A stretch of 64,000 nucleotides of DNA from an uncultured Flavobacteriaceae bacterium (GCA_947495135.1 CANLXN010000003.1:186001-250000); one strand, 5' to 3'; shown: positions 52,820 to 63,029, counted from the first letter of the stretch. A program made the numbers and translations. Notes: generated by a model from the letters alone, not told the origin.

Positions 52820-53353
52820 ATGCTTTCAGTTAGAGAAATTTCAGATCAAGACATTCCATTACTTGTTTCTTATTGGTTAGAATCTAACCCAGATCATTTG
52901 GTATCCATGGGGGTAGATTTGGCAAAATTACCTTCCGAAGAAAACATCTCAAACTACCTAAAAAAACAAAATCAACTTCCCATAAACGAAAAACAATCTT
53001 ACGCACTCATATGGCTATTAAATAATGTTCCTGTTGGACACTGCAATGTGAATCAAATTAAATTTGGCGAGCAAAGCTATATGCATCTGCATCTCTGGCA
53101 AGGAAAACACAGGTTAAAAGGTATGGGGAGCCAATTCGTAAAATTATCTATTCCTCTTTTCTTTGAAAAGCTTCAACTAAAAACACTCTTCTGCGAACCG
53201 TATGCCCTCAATCCAGCTCCAAGTAAAACATTAAAACAAATTGGTTTCGAATTTGTAAAGGAACACATTACAATTCCAGGAAGTCTAAATTTCGAACAGC
53301 CTGTACTACTATGGAAATTGACCAAAGCGCGGTTTTCACAATTAATTATGTAA
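52820..53353 (+). CDS. GNAT N-acetyltransferase
   Basis: 177 residues. GNAT-like pattern with YALIWLLNNVPVGHCNVNQI, then HLHLWQGKHRLKGMGSQFVKLSIPLFFEKL and FCEPYALNPAPSKTLKQIGFEFVKEH. Resembles RimI/RimJ-type acetyltransferases. Substrate unknown. Its stop lies just before the AraC gene. Confidence 0.7.
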   Translation: MLSVREISDQDIPLLVSYWLESNPDHLVSMGVDLAKLPSEENISNYLKKQNQLPINEKQSYALIWLLNNVPVGHCNVNQIKFGEQSYMHLHLWQGKHRLKGMGSQFVKLSIPLFFEKLQLKTLFCEPYALNPAPSKTLKQIGFEFVKEHITIPGSLNFEQPVLLWKLTKARFSQLIM

Positions 53354-53394
53354 CAAACCATCGTTTTAAGTGTCTATTTAATAAGCACACAACC

Positions 53395-54204
53395 ATGAAA
53401 ATTCTTACCAAAGGCACTTACTACGGACAAAAAAAATTAGAACTCGATAGTAAGGGCATCATTCTCTCGGAATACGATTACGATCTGCCTTCGACCGATT
53501 GGCATTACCATGAGAATCCTTATTTCATGTATGTCCTTCAGGGAAATGTATACGACATCAACAAAAAGCGCAAAACTGCCTGTGTCCCGGGGAGTTTTTT
53601 ACTACATAATTGGAATGAAACACATTTTAACACGAAAGAATCAACACATGCCAGAGGATTTCACATCGAGTTTGAACGCAAGTGGTTCGAGCAAAAGAAG
53701 CTCGATTTAGATCTTTGGGAAGGAAGTGGGCTCATCCAAGATCCTAGAATGCACAACTTGCTAGGCAAGTTGTACTTCGAGTTTAAATGCCAAGACCACT
53801 ATTCGGAAGTCTCTATCGATTTATTGTTACTACAGTTATGCGAGCAAACGCAGTATACACAGGACGTCAGCAATAAACCGATGCCTTCATGGATTCCGAG
53901 ACTTCTAGATCTTCTCAATAATGATGATGAGGACATTACACTTCAGTCCCTCTCCCAAAAGTTGGGCGTACATCCTGGTCACATTTCGAGGGCCGTTCCA
54001 AAATATTTAAAAACCACCTTGGGTGATTACGTAAGGCAACAAAAGGTTAAAAAAGCATTGAGTTATATGGTAGACCCTTATTTTTCACTCACTGAAATTA
54101 GTTATTTATGCGGGTTTTCAGACCAAAGCCACTTCACCCGTACCTTTAAGATCTATTTCCATAAAACTCCTAAAGATTTTAGAAGGCAGTTATTGTCATG
54201 TTAA
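53395..54204 (+). CDS. AraC family transcriptional regulator
   Basis: 269 residues from ATG 53395, chosen because the frame upstream overlaps the GNAT gene. N-terminal cupin-like sensor (LPSTDWHYHENPYFMYVLQGNVYD), C-terminal AraC DNA-binding domain with two HTH motifs (ITLQSLSQKLGVHPGHISRAVPKYLKTTLGDYVRQQKV and FSLTEISYLCGFSDQSHFTRTFKIYFHKTPKDFRR). Probably controls the neighbouring serine hydrolase or itself. Confidence 0.9.
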   Translation: MKILTKGTYYGQKKLELDSKGIILSEYDYDLPSTDWHYHENPYFMYVLQGNVYDINKKRKTACVPGSFLLHNWNETHFNTKESTHARGFHIEFERKWFEQKKLDLDLWEGSGLIQDPRMHNLLGKLYFEFKCQDHYSEVSIDLLLLQLCEQTQYTQDVSNKPMPSWIPRLLDLLNNDDEDITLQSLSQKLGVHPGHISRAVPKYLKTTLGDYVRQQKVKKALSYMVDPYFSLTEISYLCGFSDQSHFTRTFKIYFHKTPKDFRRQLLSC

Positions 54205-54264
54205 TTTCATTCTATTTTAGAAACAACTTAACGGCTAGTTTCGTAGTTCATCAATTCACCAAAC

Positions 54265-55338
54265 ATGAGAATAATCACATTATTTATCGCATCACTTTTC
54301 ATTAGCTCAAGTGTTTTTGCCCAACTAGACTTTTCAGGAAAAGACAAAATGAATCATTCGCTTCTAACCGAAATGAATTCCAAAATAGAAAACGGCGACT
54401 ACGAAGAGATTACGAGTATCCTAATTGCAAAGAAGGGGAAATTGGTCTATGAGAAATATTACAACGGTGCCTCGAAAGAATCTAAGCACAACACCCGCTC
54501 CGTGACTAAAACTATTGCTACCCTTCTAACAGGTATCGCAATTGATAAAGGTTTTATTTCTTCTGAAAAGGATCCAATATTTCCCTATTTGCTAGACAAA
54601 ATGCCCGTAGAGAACCCAGATCCACGCAAAGCCGAAATTACCCTAGAAGATCTTTTAACTATGAGTTCTATAGTAGAATGTGATGATAATGACGATTATT
54701 CTCGAGGAAATGAAAACAGAATGTATATTGTTGAGGACTGGTCGAAGTTCTATTTGGACTTACCAGTTAAAGGATATCCTTACCGCCCCAAGCCAGAAGA
54801 CTCACCTTATGGAAGAACTATGAGTTACTGCTCTGCAGGAGCGGCTATAGTGTCAGAAGTGGTGCAATCTGCCGTAAAAATGCCAGCAGATCTATTTGCA
54901 AAAGAGCATCTATTAAAACCCTTAAATATAACAGACTATACACTTCATTACAGTCCAACAGGGACACTTAATACCGCTGGAGGTAGTGAATACAAAAGCA
55001 GAGATTTACTAAAGATTATTCAGATGTGTGCAAATGGCGGACTTTGGAACGGAGAGCAAATCGTTTCTGAAAGCTGGATTAAGAAGGCTACATCCCCAAA
55101 AGCCAACGCATGGGAAGGAATGGACTATGGTTATCTCTTTTGGTTAAGGACCTATGGCGGTGATAACGGTGTAGCCTGTTATGCAATGGCCGGAAATGGT
55201 GGAAACAAAGTAATGTCGTTCCCTGCACTTGATCTAACAGTAGTTCTCACTTCTACCAACTATAACAACAGAAAAGCACACGGTTACACCGACGAGATTT
55301 TGGATAAATTCATCATTCCGGTAATTAGAGGAAACTAG
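54265..55338 (+). CDS. Exported serine hydrolase (beta-lactamase/class C-like)
   Basis: 357 residues with a signal peptide (ITLFIASLFISSSVFAQ). Catalytic S-x-x-K motif S79-V-T-K82 (NTRSVTKTIATLLTG). YCS near residue 190 is the Y-x-S/N element, and the third motif is probably GNGGNK in the C-terminal part. The fold is that of penicillin-binding/class C beta-lactamase esterases, such as AmpC-like D-aminopeptidases. Substrate unknown. Begins 60 bases after the AraC gene. Confidence 0.85.
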   Translation: MRIITLFIASLFISSSVFAQLDFSGKDKMNHSLLTEMNSKIENGDYEEITSILIAKKGKLVYEKYYNGASKESKHNTRSVTKTIATLLTGIAIDKGFISSEKDPIFPYLLDKMPVENPDPRKAEITLEDLLTMSSIVECDDNDDYSRGNENRMYIVEDWSKFYLDLPVKGYPYRPKPEDSPYGRTMSYCSAGAAIVSEVVQSAVKMPADLFAKEHLLKPLNITDYTLHYSPTGTLNTAGGSEYKSRDLLKIIQMCANGGLWNGEQIVSESWIKKATSPKANAWEGMDYGYLFWLRTYGGDNGVACYAMAGNGGNKVMSFPALDLTVVLTSTNYNNRKAHGYTDEILDKFIIPVIRGN

Positions 55339-55365
55339 TTATTCGCTATCTTGGGACGGAATTAT

Positions 55366-56721
55366 ATGAAAAAGCTAATCCGTCCAGCCATTCTAACATA
55401 CCTCCTAACCTGGTTAGGAGTTTTTCTTTTGATTGTAAGCGTAATTGCGGCTAACAGCGGTAATTTAAGCGAAGCACTAGACACTTTCGTTGATCTGGTA
55501 CCTCGCCCATCATTTCTTAAAGGATTTCATCTACTTTTTTTAGTTGTCTTTTTACTATTTCTACTCACCAGATATTTCGTTCGCACATTTCAGAAAAAAG
55601 GAATAAAAGTCTTTCTGAAACGGCTAACATTGTTCGTAATGCTTCCCAGTTTATTTCTGGCAGTAAGTTTTAAAGGTTTAATTCATTTAAATTCTCAAGA
55701 AGACTTCGATTTCGAATGGAATTCATTTGCCGAAAACCAAAGTGATGTTTCCAGAAACTTATTTGAAGAAGACGAAAAACATCGTGGCATGAGCGTCTTT
55801 GGATGGAGTAAAAATAATACCCAAGCCATTAACGCGCTCGTAAAAAACAATGTTGAATGGGTAGCTGTTATTCCATTTCTTTATCAAGAAACTGAAACAA
55901 CTGCGACTATTGATGTTCGAGAAGACTACAATAATTGGTCTCGCAGGGATTCGATATTCATCAGGAGCATACTGGAATTACATGAAAAAGGAATTCATGT
56001 ACAGTTAAAGCCTCATTTGTGGATGAGCGATGGATGGCGGTCTAACATTACCCTACCTTCCAAAACGGCCTGGGACGAATGGTTCCGCTCTTACCGTATC
56101 AACATGCTGCACTACGCTAAAATGGCGCAGGAAATGGATGTCGCATTGTTTTGTGTAGGTACAGAATTAAAAACATCGATTAGAGAGCAACCCGAAAAAT
56201 GGAATCAACTCATTTCAGAAATTAAAACCATTTATAAAGGTGAACTTACTTATGCCGCTAACTGGGACGAGGATTTCGAAACGATAAAATTTTGGAACGA
56301 GCTAGACTATATTGGCATCCAAGCCTATTTTCCGTTAACCGAGGCTAAAAATCCCGACTTGCAGACGATTAAAAAAGGCTGGAAAAGACATATTAAATTC
56401 TTAGAAAACCTCGCGAAAAAATATCACAAGCCAATTCTATTCACCGAGGTTGGTTACAAAAGTGAGGCGAGTGCTACCATTAAACCATGGGAATGGGGAT
56501 CTGCGCTGAGTATACTTTATAAGAAAAAATCGGACAAAACCCAGGCACTTGCCTATCAAGCTCTCTTTGAAGAGCTCTGGTACAAAGAGTGGTTTGCAGG
56601 ATTATATGTTTGGGAATGGGACACTAGAACCACTAAAAAGTCTGCCGAAAAAAGCCTTAATTTCTCCCCTAGATATAAACCCGCCGAGCATATAATTGCG
56701 AAATGGTTCGGAATGAAGTAA
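55366..56721 (+). CDS. Membrane-anchored glycosidase, GH113-like
   Basis: 451 residues from ATG 55366; the upstream TTG adds five residues only. Three TM helices in the first 105 residues, then a TIM-barrel domain. The GH113 pattern is GMSVFGWSKNNTQAINALVKNNVEWVAVIPF with LKPHLWM and AQEMDVALFCVGTEL. By comparison the catalytic acid/base is E267 (VGTELK) and the nucleophile E361 (LFTEVGYKS). GH113 enzymes act on beta-1,4-mannans. The TM part is unusual for the family and would place the enzyme on the inner membrane, facing outward. Confidence 0.75.
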   Translation: MKKLIRPAILTYLLTWLGVFLLIVSVIAANSGNLSEALDTFVDLVPRPSFLKGFHLLFLVVFLLFLLTRYFVRTFQKKGIKVFLKRLTLFVMLPSLFLAVSFKGLIHLNSQEDFDFEWNSFAENQSDVSRNLFEEDEKHRGMSVFGWSKNNTQAINALVKNNVEWVAVIPFLYQETETTATIDVREDYNNWSRRDSIFIRSILELHEKGIHVQLKPHLWMSDGWRSNITLPSKTAWDEWFRSYRINMLHYAKMAQEMDVALFCVGTELKTSIREQPEKWNQLISEIKTIYKGELTYAANWDEDFETIKFWNELDYIGIQAYFPLTEAKNPDLQTIKKGWKRHIKFLENLAKKYHKPILFTEVGYKSEASATIKPWEWGSALSILYKKKSDKTQALAYQALFEELWYKEWFAGLYVWEWDTRTTKKSAEKSLNFSPRYKPAEHIIAKWFGMK

Positions 56722-56839
56722 CGAACCTATTTACCCTGTTTAGCCTTCAAAAACACAGCACTCTTATTTTAAATGAATACAGATTCGTGTATATTTGAGA
56801 AACCATGATCTGCCAGACATGGACTTCAAACTAAAAGTC

Positions 56840-58330
56840 ATGAAAAAATTAACTACCATCCTCGTATTGTTGCTGGTCTTCGGCACTTCTCTCAGAGCTC
56901 AAAATCGTAAAATACCTGTTGACACTACCATTGTAACTACTCATAGCACCACCATTAACGGGACTAAAATAAATTATAACGCCACTGCTGGAATGCAACC
57001 CGTTTGGGACAAGATGGGCAAGCCAATTGCTACATTGCAATATACCTATTATAAAAGAACAAACACGGCAACCGACGCTAACAGACCATTACTTATCTCC
57101 TTTAATGGTGGTCCAGGCTCTGCATCCGTTTGGATGCATGTTGCCTACACAGGTCCCAAAGTGCTAAACATAGACGATGAAGGGTATCCAGTGCAACCAT
57201 ACGGGGTGAGTGAAAACCCTTATTCTGTCTTAGATGTAGCAGATATTGTTTTTATAAATCCAGTCAACACGGGCTATTCCAGAACTATTCCCGAAAATGG
57301 AAAGGAAGTAGATAGAGATCAATTCTTCGGCATTAATGCAGATATTAAATATTTGGCCGAGTGGCTCAATACATTTGTGAGCCGAAATAATCGCTGGCGT
57401 TCGCCCAAATACATCATAGGCGAAAGCTACGGTGGTACTCGCGTTGCTGGATTGGCGTTGGAATTACAAGAAAGCCAGTGGATGTACCTAAACGGAGTAA
57501 TCATGGTTTCGCCTGCAGACTATTTAGTCTTTAATAGCGATGCCGCGATTTCTTCCGCTTTAAATCTTCCCTACTTTACCGCTGCGGCTTGGCATCATAA
57601 AATGCTGCCGTCTGCACTACAGCAAAAAGATTTGTTAGAAATTTTACCTGAGGCAGAAGACTTTGCCATCAATGAACTCATGCCCGCTTTAGCAAAAGGA
57701 GGGTTTATTTCAGATGCAGACCGAAAGAAAATTGCTTCAAAAATGTCTTATTATTCTGGTATTTCAGAAGAATCCATCATGCAAAATAACCTAGACGTCC
57801 CTACGCGTTTCTTTTGGAAAGAACTACTTCGTGATAGATCTGGACACACGATAGGGCGTCTAGATTCAAGATATTTGGGATTGGATAAACGGGAAGCTGG
57901 GGTAGGACCCGATTACAGCGCAGAGCTTACTTCTTGGTTACATTCGTTTACACCTGCTATCAATTTTTATATGCGGGACCACCTTAATTTCAAAACAGAC
58001 ATTAAATACAATATGTTTGGATCTGTTCGTCCTTGGAACAATGAAAACAACAATGTGCGAGATAATCTACGCAAGGCCATGGCCGAGAATCCGTATTTAA
58101 ACGTACTCTTCCAAAGCGGGTATTACGATGGCGCAACTACTTATTTCAATGCAAAGTATACTATGTGGCAATTGGATCCAAGTGGAAAAATGAAAGATCG
58201 CTTAAGTTTTCAAGGCTATAGAAGTGGACATATGATGTACTTGCGTCGTGAAGATCTCAAGGCAGCTAACGACCACTTAAGGGCATTCATACAGAATACC
58301 TCCAGCACTGGTAAATCTGCAAAATACTAA
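56840..58330 (+). CDS. Serine carboxypeptidase, S10 family
   Basis: 496 residues from ATG 56840, at the signal peptide (KLTTILVLLLVFGTSLRAQ). Oxyanion motif FNGGPGSASVWMH, catalytic S196 in GESYGGT, and by position D430 (GYYDGATTYF) and H464 (SGHMMYL). Exported; removes C-terminal residues from peptides. Follows the GH113-like gene by 118 bases, probably separate. Confidence 0.93.
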   Translation: MKKLTTILVLLLVFGTSLRAQNRKIPVDTTIVTTHSTTINGTKINYNATAGMQPVWDKMGKPIATLQYTYYKRTNTATDANRPLLISFNGGPGSASVWMHVAYTGPKVLNIDDEGYPVQPYGVSENPYSVLDVADIVFINPVNTGYSRTIPENGKEVDRDQFFGINADIKYLAEWLNTFVSRNNRWRSPKYIIGESYGGTRVAGLALELQESQWMYLNGVIMVSPADYLVFNSDAAISSALNLPYFTAAAWHHKMLPSALQQKDLLEILPEAEDFAINELMPALAKGGFISDADRKKIASKMSYYSGISEESIMQNNLDVPTRFFWKELLRDRSGHTIGRLDSRYLGLDKREAGVGPDYSAELTSWLHSFTPAINFYMRDHLNFKTDIKYNMFGSVRPWNNENNNVRDNLRKAMAENPYLNVLFQSGYYDGATTYFNAKYTMWQLDPSGKMKDRLSFQGYRSGHMMYLRREDLKAANDHLRAFIQNTSSTGKSAKY

Positions 58331-58501
58331 TCATTTCTTGCTCGTAGGCGTTCTATTAGAATTCGCGCAATTTTAGATGCCCATCGAATTAATAGGTACT
58401 AAATGCATGGAAAGTGTATGTGAGAAAGGAAGTATTTGAGTTCTTCTGCGGTTTCACATTTCTAATTGGATCGATTTTTTTTGTAGAAAATTACATCCAA
58501 T

Positions 58502-59254
58502 TTACTCATCCAATGCCCTCACTATTTTCAGAACATTTTTAGTTTCCATAAAACGAATGAGCCTAATCGTTTGCCGGAGTAACCAGCTTTTAGAAGTCGT
58601 GAGTTTATTGGCGAGAACTGCAATAACAGCATCTCTTTGATTAATTGTGTCTGTTTTATTAAAAGAAATCCAATATTCGTTTGCAAACAACCAAGCTCCG
58701 TCTCGGGCGAGATTAATACTGAAGTTCACCAGCTTATCTTCCCTGCCTTTACCGACCTTTTCAAGCAAATAGAACAGTGGAGATATAGTTCCAATGCGGC
58801 CTTGTACATCGTCCACCATACTGGCTAGAATTTCATTGATCTTATTAAAATCGTTTAAAAGATCGACCAAATCACCATCTTCAGGAACGGTTTGAACCAC
58901 TGCTATTCCCAGATCCAAATTAATATGAGCGTTCATTCCCAGCAATAAATGCTGTATAACAATGAGTTTGGAATTAGAACCTGCTTGAAAGGTTTTTAAC
59001 CAACTTTCCGAAGGTTGGGCACCGTTTTTCCATTGATAGTAAGCTTCCAAATATCGGTTAGCAAAAATCACGTCTAATTGCTCCATTCGCTCGTTATTTT
59101 CGAACTCGTTTGTGGCAATTCCAAGTTTAATACGTTCGGTAACTTTTTTATAGAGTACTGGAAAGAAGGCTAGCGTACTTTTATCGTTTACTTCAGAAGA
59201 AATAATGGTCTCAAGTATCTCAATAACCTCGTCAATGGTGGTTGCTAGTTGCAT
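58502..59254 (-). CDS. DUF5995 family protein
   Basis: 250 residues, soluble, alpha-helical. DUF5995 motifs: FFPVLYKKVTERIKLGI, MEQLDVIFANRYLEAYYQW, and IQHLLLGMNAHINLDLGIAVVQT (conserved H-I-N). It may be an enzyme with a buried His but the activity is unknown. It follows the acyltransferase gene on the same strand with a 46-base gap. Confidence 0.8.
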   Translation of the reverse strand: MQLATTIDEVIEILETIISSEVNDKSTLAFFPVLYKKVTERIKLGIATNEFENNERMEQLDVIFANRYLEAYYQWKNGAQPSESWLKTFQAGSNSKLIVIQHLLLGMNAHINLDLGIAVVQTVPEDGDLVDLLNDFNKINEILASMVDDVQGRIGTISPLFYLLEKVGKGREDKLVNFSINLARDGAWLFANEYWISFNKTDTINQRDAVIAVLANKLTTSKSWLLRQTIRLIRFMETKNVLKIVRALDE

Positions 59255-59300
59255 GCAAATTGGCTAGTTTACAACTAAAATAGAAAAATAATAGGATAAG

Positions 59301-61121
59301 CTACTCTTCCTCAGTGTTTTTAACTCCGCTCGCGTATTTCTTTTCAAGCTCTTCTTGAAACTCTTCCATTACTGGTTTCACTGTGCTTTCAGGTAAATCG
59401 GCAATCCTGATATACATCAATCCGTCCACCGCGTTATTGAACAAGGGGTCTACATTGAAAGCGACTACTTTCGCATTTTGTTTGATATACTTCTTTATCA
59501 GTACTGGTAATCGAAGAGAACCGGGTTCTACCTCATCGATAAGCTTGTCAAATTTATTTAAATCGGCTTCACTCTCGTCGAATATAAAATCTTTATCGGC
59601 GTCTTTAAGCTTCACCTTATATTCTTTCTTAGGCGTAATGTATTGAGCGATATAGGGGTCGTAATAATTAGATTTCATAAACTCAATCATCAAACTCTTA
59701 CTAAATTCAGAAAACTGATTACTAATACTAACTCCGCCAATTAAGAATTTATGTTCTGGATATCTAAGTGTAGTATGAACAATCCCTTTCCAAAGTAAAA
59801 ACAAGGGCATAGGGCGTTGTTGGTATTCTTTTATGATGAAGGCGCGTCCCATTTCAATGGACTTACTCATCATATCGTAAAGTTCTGGTTCAAAACGAAA
59901 TAGGCTTTGAAGGTAGAAACCGTCGATTCCAAATTTCTCATAAATTTTACTCCCAAGGCCCATTCGGTAGGCTCCAGCCATCTTTTTCGCCTCTTTGTCC
60001 CAGAGAAACATGTGATGATAATAAGAATCAAACTCGTCTAAATCGGTAGCGTTATTAGTCCCTTCACCAACTGCTCTAAAAGTAATCTCTCTAAGACGTC
60101 CTATTTCCTGCAACACATTAGGAATAGTCGTTGCCGAGGCAAGATATACCTCGTAATTCTTGCTCACTAGGAGTCGTTTTCCGGCTTCGTTTAGCGCACT
60201 AATTTCCTTCTCCATTGCCTCCAAGGAAATGGGTCCGGCAATTTTCTTAGGTTGCTTCGGAATTTTAATCGCCTTTGGAATGTTCTCTAATAATTTTTTC
60301 TTCTGAAAAGGGTTAGAAAGGAAATACGTCTTTTTCCGAAGAAATTCAGTAAAATCATCGAGGCTTTCATGTTCCACTTGATCTTTTACTTGAATAGGGT
60401 TCCCAATACGCACCTTTATAAGACGTTCCTTTTGAGTAAGTAATTCTGACGGTAATTTGGCTGTACGCAGCGTATCGTTCATTTTCGCAAGCCTATAGAA
60501 CAACTTACTGTTCTTGGCGTGAAAATAAATGGGAACAATAGGAACTTCTGCCTTCTTAATAAGCTTCATCGCTGCTGTTTCCCATGGCTTATCCACCACT
60601 AACTTACCGTCTTTATAAGTAGATACTTCTCCAGCAGGGAAAATTCCCAACGGATGACCATCTTGCAAATGAGATAAGGCCGCTTTAAAACCTGCGATAC
60701 TGCTTTTAGCATCCTTTCGACCTTCGAAGGGATTGACCGGCATCACATAAGGCTTTAACGGTTCAATTCTATGTAAAAGAAAGTTGGCAACAATCTTAAA
60801 ATCTGGCCGATGTTCCAATAGTAATTTTAGCAATAAAATACCATCAATTCCTCCAAGTGGATGATTTGAAATGGTAATAAAGGCTCCAGATTTAGGAATT
60901 CGTTTTAAATCTTCTTCTGGAATTTCAAAATTAATCTCAAATTCGTCCAACAGGGCATTAACAAATTCTAAATCGCTTAAATGTTTATGGCGATTGTAGA
61001 TTTTGTTCATCGTTGAAATTTTCAAAACCTTCATTAGCATCCACCCCATGGAAGTACCTATAAACCCGAATTTATCGACATTTATAGCTTTGGCAACTTC
61101 TTTTGCGGTAACAAGACCCAT
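59301..61121 (-). CDS. Fused acyltransferase, PlsC plus OlsB-like GNAT (OlsF/GlsF type)
   Basis: 606 residues. The N-terminal half is a lysophospholipid acyltransferase (PlsC/OlsA type) with SNHPLGGIDG (H87 to D93, an H-x5-D variant) and FPAGEVS. The C-terminal half (about 330-600) is a GNAT-fold N-acyltransferase of OlsB type (EIGRLREITFRAVGEGTN, AYRMGLGSKIYEKFGIDG). The fusion resembles bifunctional OlsF, which makes ornithine or glycine aminolipids from amino acid plus two acyl-ACPs. Substrate amino acid is not predictable; glycine lipids are known in Bacteroidota. Upstream of DUF5995 in the same operon-like unit. Confidence 0.8.
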   Translation of the reverse strand: MGLVTAKEVAKAINVDKFGFIGTSMGWMLMKVLKISTMNKIYNRHKHLSDLEFVNALLDEFEINFEIPEEDLKRIPKSGAFITISNHPLGGIDGILLLKLLLEHRPDFKIVANFLLHRIEPLKPYVMPVNPFEGRKDAKSSIAGFKAALSHLQDGHPLGIFPAGEVSTYKDGKLVVDKPWETAAMKLIKKAEVPIVPIYFHAKNSKLFYRLAKMNDTLRTAKLPSELLTQKERLIKVRIGNPIQVKDQVEHESLDDFTEFLRKKTYFLSNPFQKKKLLENIPKAIKIPKQPKKIAGPISLEAMEKEISALNEAGKRLLVSKNYEVYLASATTIPNVLQEIGRLREITFRAVGEGTNNATDLDEFDSYYHHMFLWDKEAKKMAGAYRMGLGSKIYEKFGIDGFYLQSLFRFEPELYDMMSKSIEMGRAFIIKEYQQRPMPLFLLWKGIVHTTLRYPEHKFLIGGVSISNQFSEFSKSLMIEFMKSNYYDPYIAQYITPKKEYKVKLKDADKDFIFDESEADLNKFDKLIDEVEPGSLRLPVLIKKYIKQNAKVVAFNVDPLFNNAVDGLMYIRIADLPESTVKPVMEEFQEELEKKYASGVKNTEEE

Positions 61122-61171
61122 TTAACGAATAACCATTGATTAGACCACAAATATAGCGAAAGGAAATTAGT

Positions 61172-62428
61172 TTATTCGGCTACTACCAACTGCACTGTGT
61201 CACTATTTTCTTGTCTCAAAAAAACCGTTTTATTCTGCGAAAGCGCCTTAATTTCATTGGGTTGTGAGTGTCTTACGGTATAAAGCGTAACCCCTTCCCT
61301 ACAAGTAACTTTAAAAGTAGACCGTAATTTGGTTAACAAGGGCTCCAAATTGTTGTATTTATTATCAACACAAACAGAAAAACTAATGGCAGAATTTTGG
61401 ATGAGTTCCACTTTCATTTGGTATTGATGAAGTAGGTTAAAAACATCTCTAAAATTATCTCCCATCATAAAACTAAAGTCGAGTGAAGAAAGTGATATTA
61501 ATACTTGATCTTTTTTAAGAATAAAACAAGAAACCATTGGGTCTAAAGTAACCCCTTTCCCCACGCAGGTTCCTGCGCCTTCCGGATTTAAAAAAGATTT
61601 CACATAAAGTGGAATCTCCTTTCGTTGCAGCGGTTGCAATGTTTTAGGGTGAATCACGGAGGCTCCATAAAAAGCAAGCTCTATGGCCTCCCTATACGAA
61701 ATATGGTTGAGTAATTGGGTATTCGAAAAATGACGCGGATCTGCATTTAATACACCAGGTACATCCTTCCAAATCGTTACATTTTCGGCATTCAAGCAAT
61801 ATGCAAAAATTGCAGCGGTGTAATCACTTCCCTCTCGCCCCAATGTAGTGGTAAAATTATTGTCTTGCTCTGCTCCCAAAAAACCTTGGGTAACTGTTAT
61901 CCCTTTGCGGTTGACCGTTCGAGAAATACGCTCTTGAGTTACTTCCCAATCGACCTTTGCATCTCGATAATAATCGTTAGTAGCTATACACTGACGCACG
62001 TCAAGCCAAGTGTTTTTTATGTTTTCTTCTGAAAGATATGCTGAAACTATAGTAGTCGAAATAAGTTCTCCAAAACCTACTACTTGATCGTAAACAAAAG
62101 CGTGTTTAGTAGACTTATTGGTCTTTAAAAATGAGCTCAATTGATCCAACAATAAACCAACTTCCGAGTAAACAGGATGAGAGGTGTTCTGAAATAATTG
62201 AGAAAGAATATTTTGATGATAATCGTGAATATAGGTTAACGAAGCTCCCATTTCATTTTTGTTCGAAAAGTAAAAATTAATCACCTCTTCAAATGCGTTG
62301 GTCATCTTTCCCATAGCTGAAACAACGAGAACAAGGTTTTCTTCGTCTGTTGTTCTCAAAACCTTTACCAAATTTCTAACTCCTTCTGCATCTTTAACAG
62401 ATGCACCTCCAAATTTAAATACATTCAT
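61172..62428 (-). CDS. lysC: Aspartate kinase (monofunctional)
   Basis: 418 residues from ATG 62428; the frame extends nine residues upstream but the family starts MNVFKFGGASV. N-terminal kinase domain with VFKFGGASVKDAEG, GREGSDYTAAIFAYCLNAENVTIWKDVPGV. The C-terminal ACT part is shorter than usual and the DPMVSCFILKKDQVLISLSS segment is where feedback binding would sit. Starts the lysine/threonine pathway. Overlap is absent; the acyltransferase gene follows 50 bases downstream. Confidence 0.9.
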   Translation of the reverse strand: MNVFKFGGASVKDAEGVRNLVKVLRTTDEENLVLVVSAMGKMTNAFEEVINFYFSNKNEMGASLTYIHDYHQNILSQLFQNTSHPVYSEVGLLLDQLSSFLKTNKSTKHAFVYDQVVGFGELISTTIVSAYLSEENIKNTWLDVRQCIATNDYYRDAKVDWEVTQERISRTVNRKGITVTQGFLGAEQDNNFTTTLGREGSDYTAAIFAYCLNAENVTIWKDVPGVLNADPRHFSNTQLLNHISYREAIELAFYGASVIHPKTLQPLQRKEIPLYVKSFLNPEGAGTCVGKGVTLDPMVSCFILKKDQVLISLSSLDFSFMMGDNFRDVFNLLHQYQMKVELIQNSAISFSVCVDNKYNNLEPLLTKLRSTFKVTCREGVTLYTVRHSQPNEIKALSQNKTVFLRQENSDTVQLVVAE

Positions 62429-62466
62429 AGCCTTTTTGCTTTTTAAAGCAATCAAATCCTTAAAAG

Positions 62467-62946
62467 TTATTTTTCATTTAAATAGTTATTCAATCCATCT
62501 TTGTCCATCTCAACTTGCCACCATTCTTTCATCACCTCTGCTCCACTTCTTTCGTAAAATCGAATCGCCCCTTCGTTCCAGCCTATTACCATCCAATTGA
62601 CCCTGTTCACTCCTTCATCTTTTGCATACTGCATCACTCTTCTATAAAGAGCATCCCCAACGCCTTTTCCTCTCATACTTTCTTTTACTACGAGATCCTC
62701 CAAATGCACCGTTCTACCAACCCATGTTGAAAATCTAAAATAGACCAAAGCCATTCCAACTATTTCAGAATCGACTTCAGCTACAAAGCATCTAAATTGG
62801 GGTTGTTCGCCAAAACCTTGACTCCATAGATCGTCCACAGTGATTTTAACCGCATCCGGTTCTTTCTCAAAAACTGCTAGTTCAACAATCAGTTCTAAGA
62901 CCGCTGGCATATCGGCCTTATTCGCATTTCTTATTTGAATGTCCAT
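62467..62946 (-). CDS. GNAT N-acetyltransferase (diamine acetyltransferase-like)
   Basis: 159 residues from ATG 62946. The pattern IQIRNANKADMPAVLELIVELAVFEKEPDAV is that of the SAT-like group; VKESMRGKGVGDALYRRVMQYA is the acetyl-CoA loop and the ending has VNRVNWMVIGWNEGAIRFYERSGAEVMKEW. Probably acetylates a polyamine or similar amine. It stops 38 bases before the aspartate kinase ATG and is divergent from fbp. Confidence 0.85.
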   Translation of the reverse strand: MDIQIRNANKADMPAVLELIVELAVFEKEPDAVKITVDDLWSQGFGEQPQFRCFVAEVDSEIVGMALVYFRFSTWVGRTVHLEDLVVKESMRGKGVGDALYRRVMQYAKDEGVNRVNWMVIGWNEGAIRFYERSGAEVMKEWWQVEMDKDGLNNYLNEK

Positions 62947-63029
62947 AACACTTGCTTTCAATCACAAATATCGGGTCAAATTTCCTAAAAATGACGATAT
63001 TTGGTCCAAATTCACTTCAACCGAACCCA

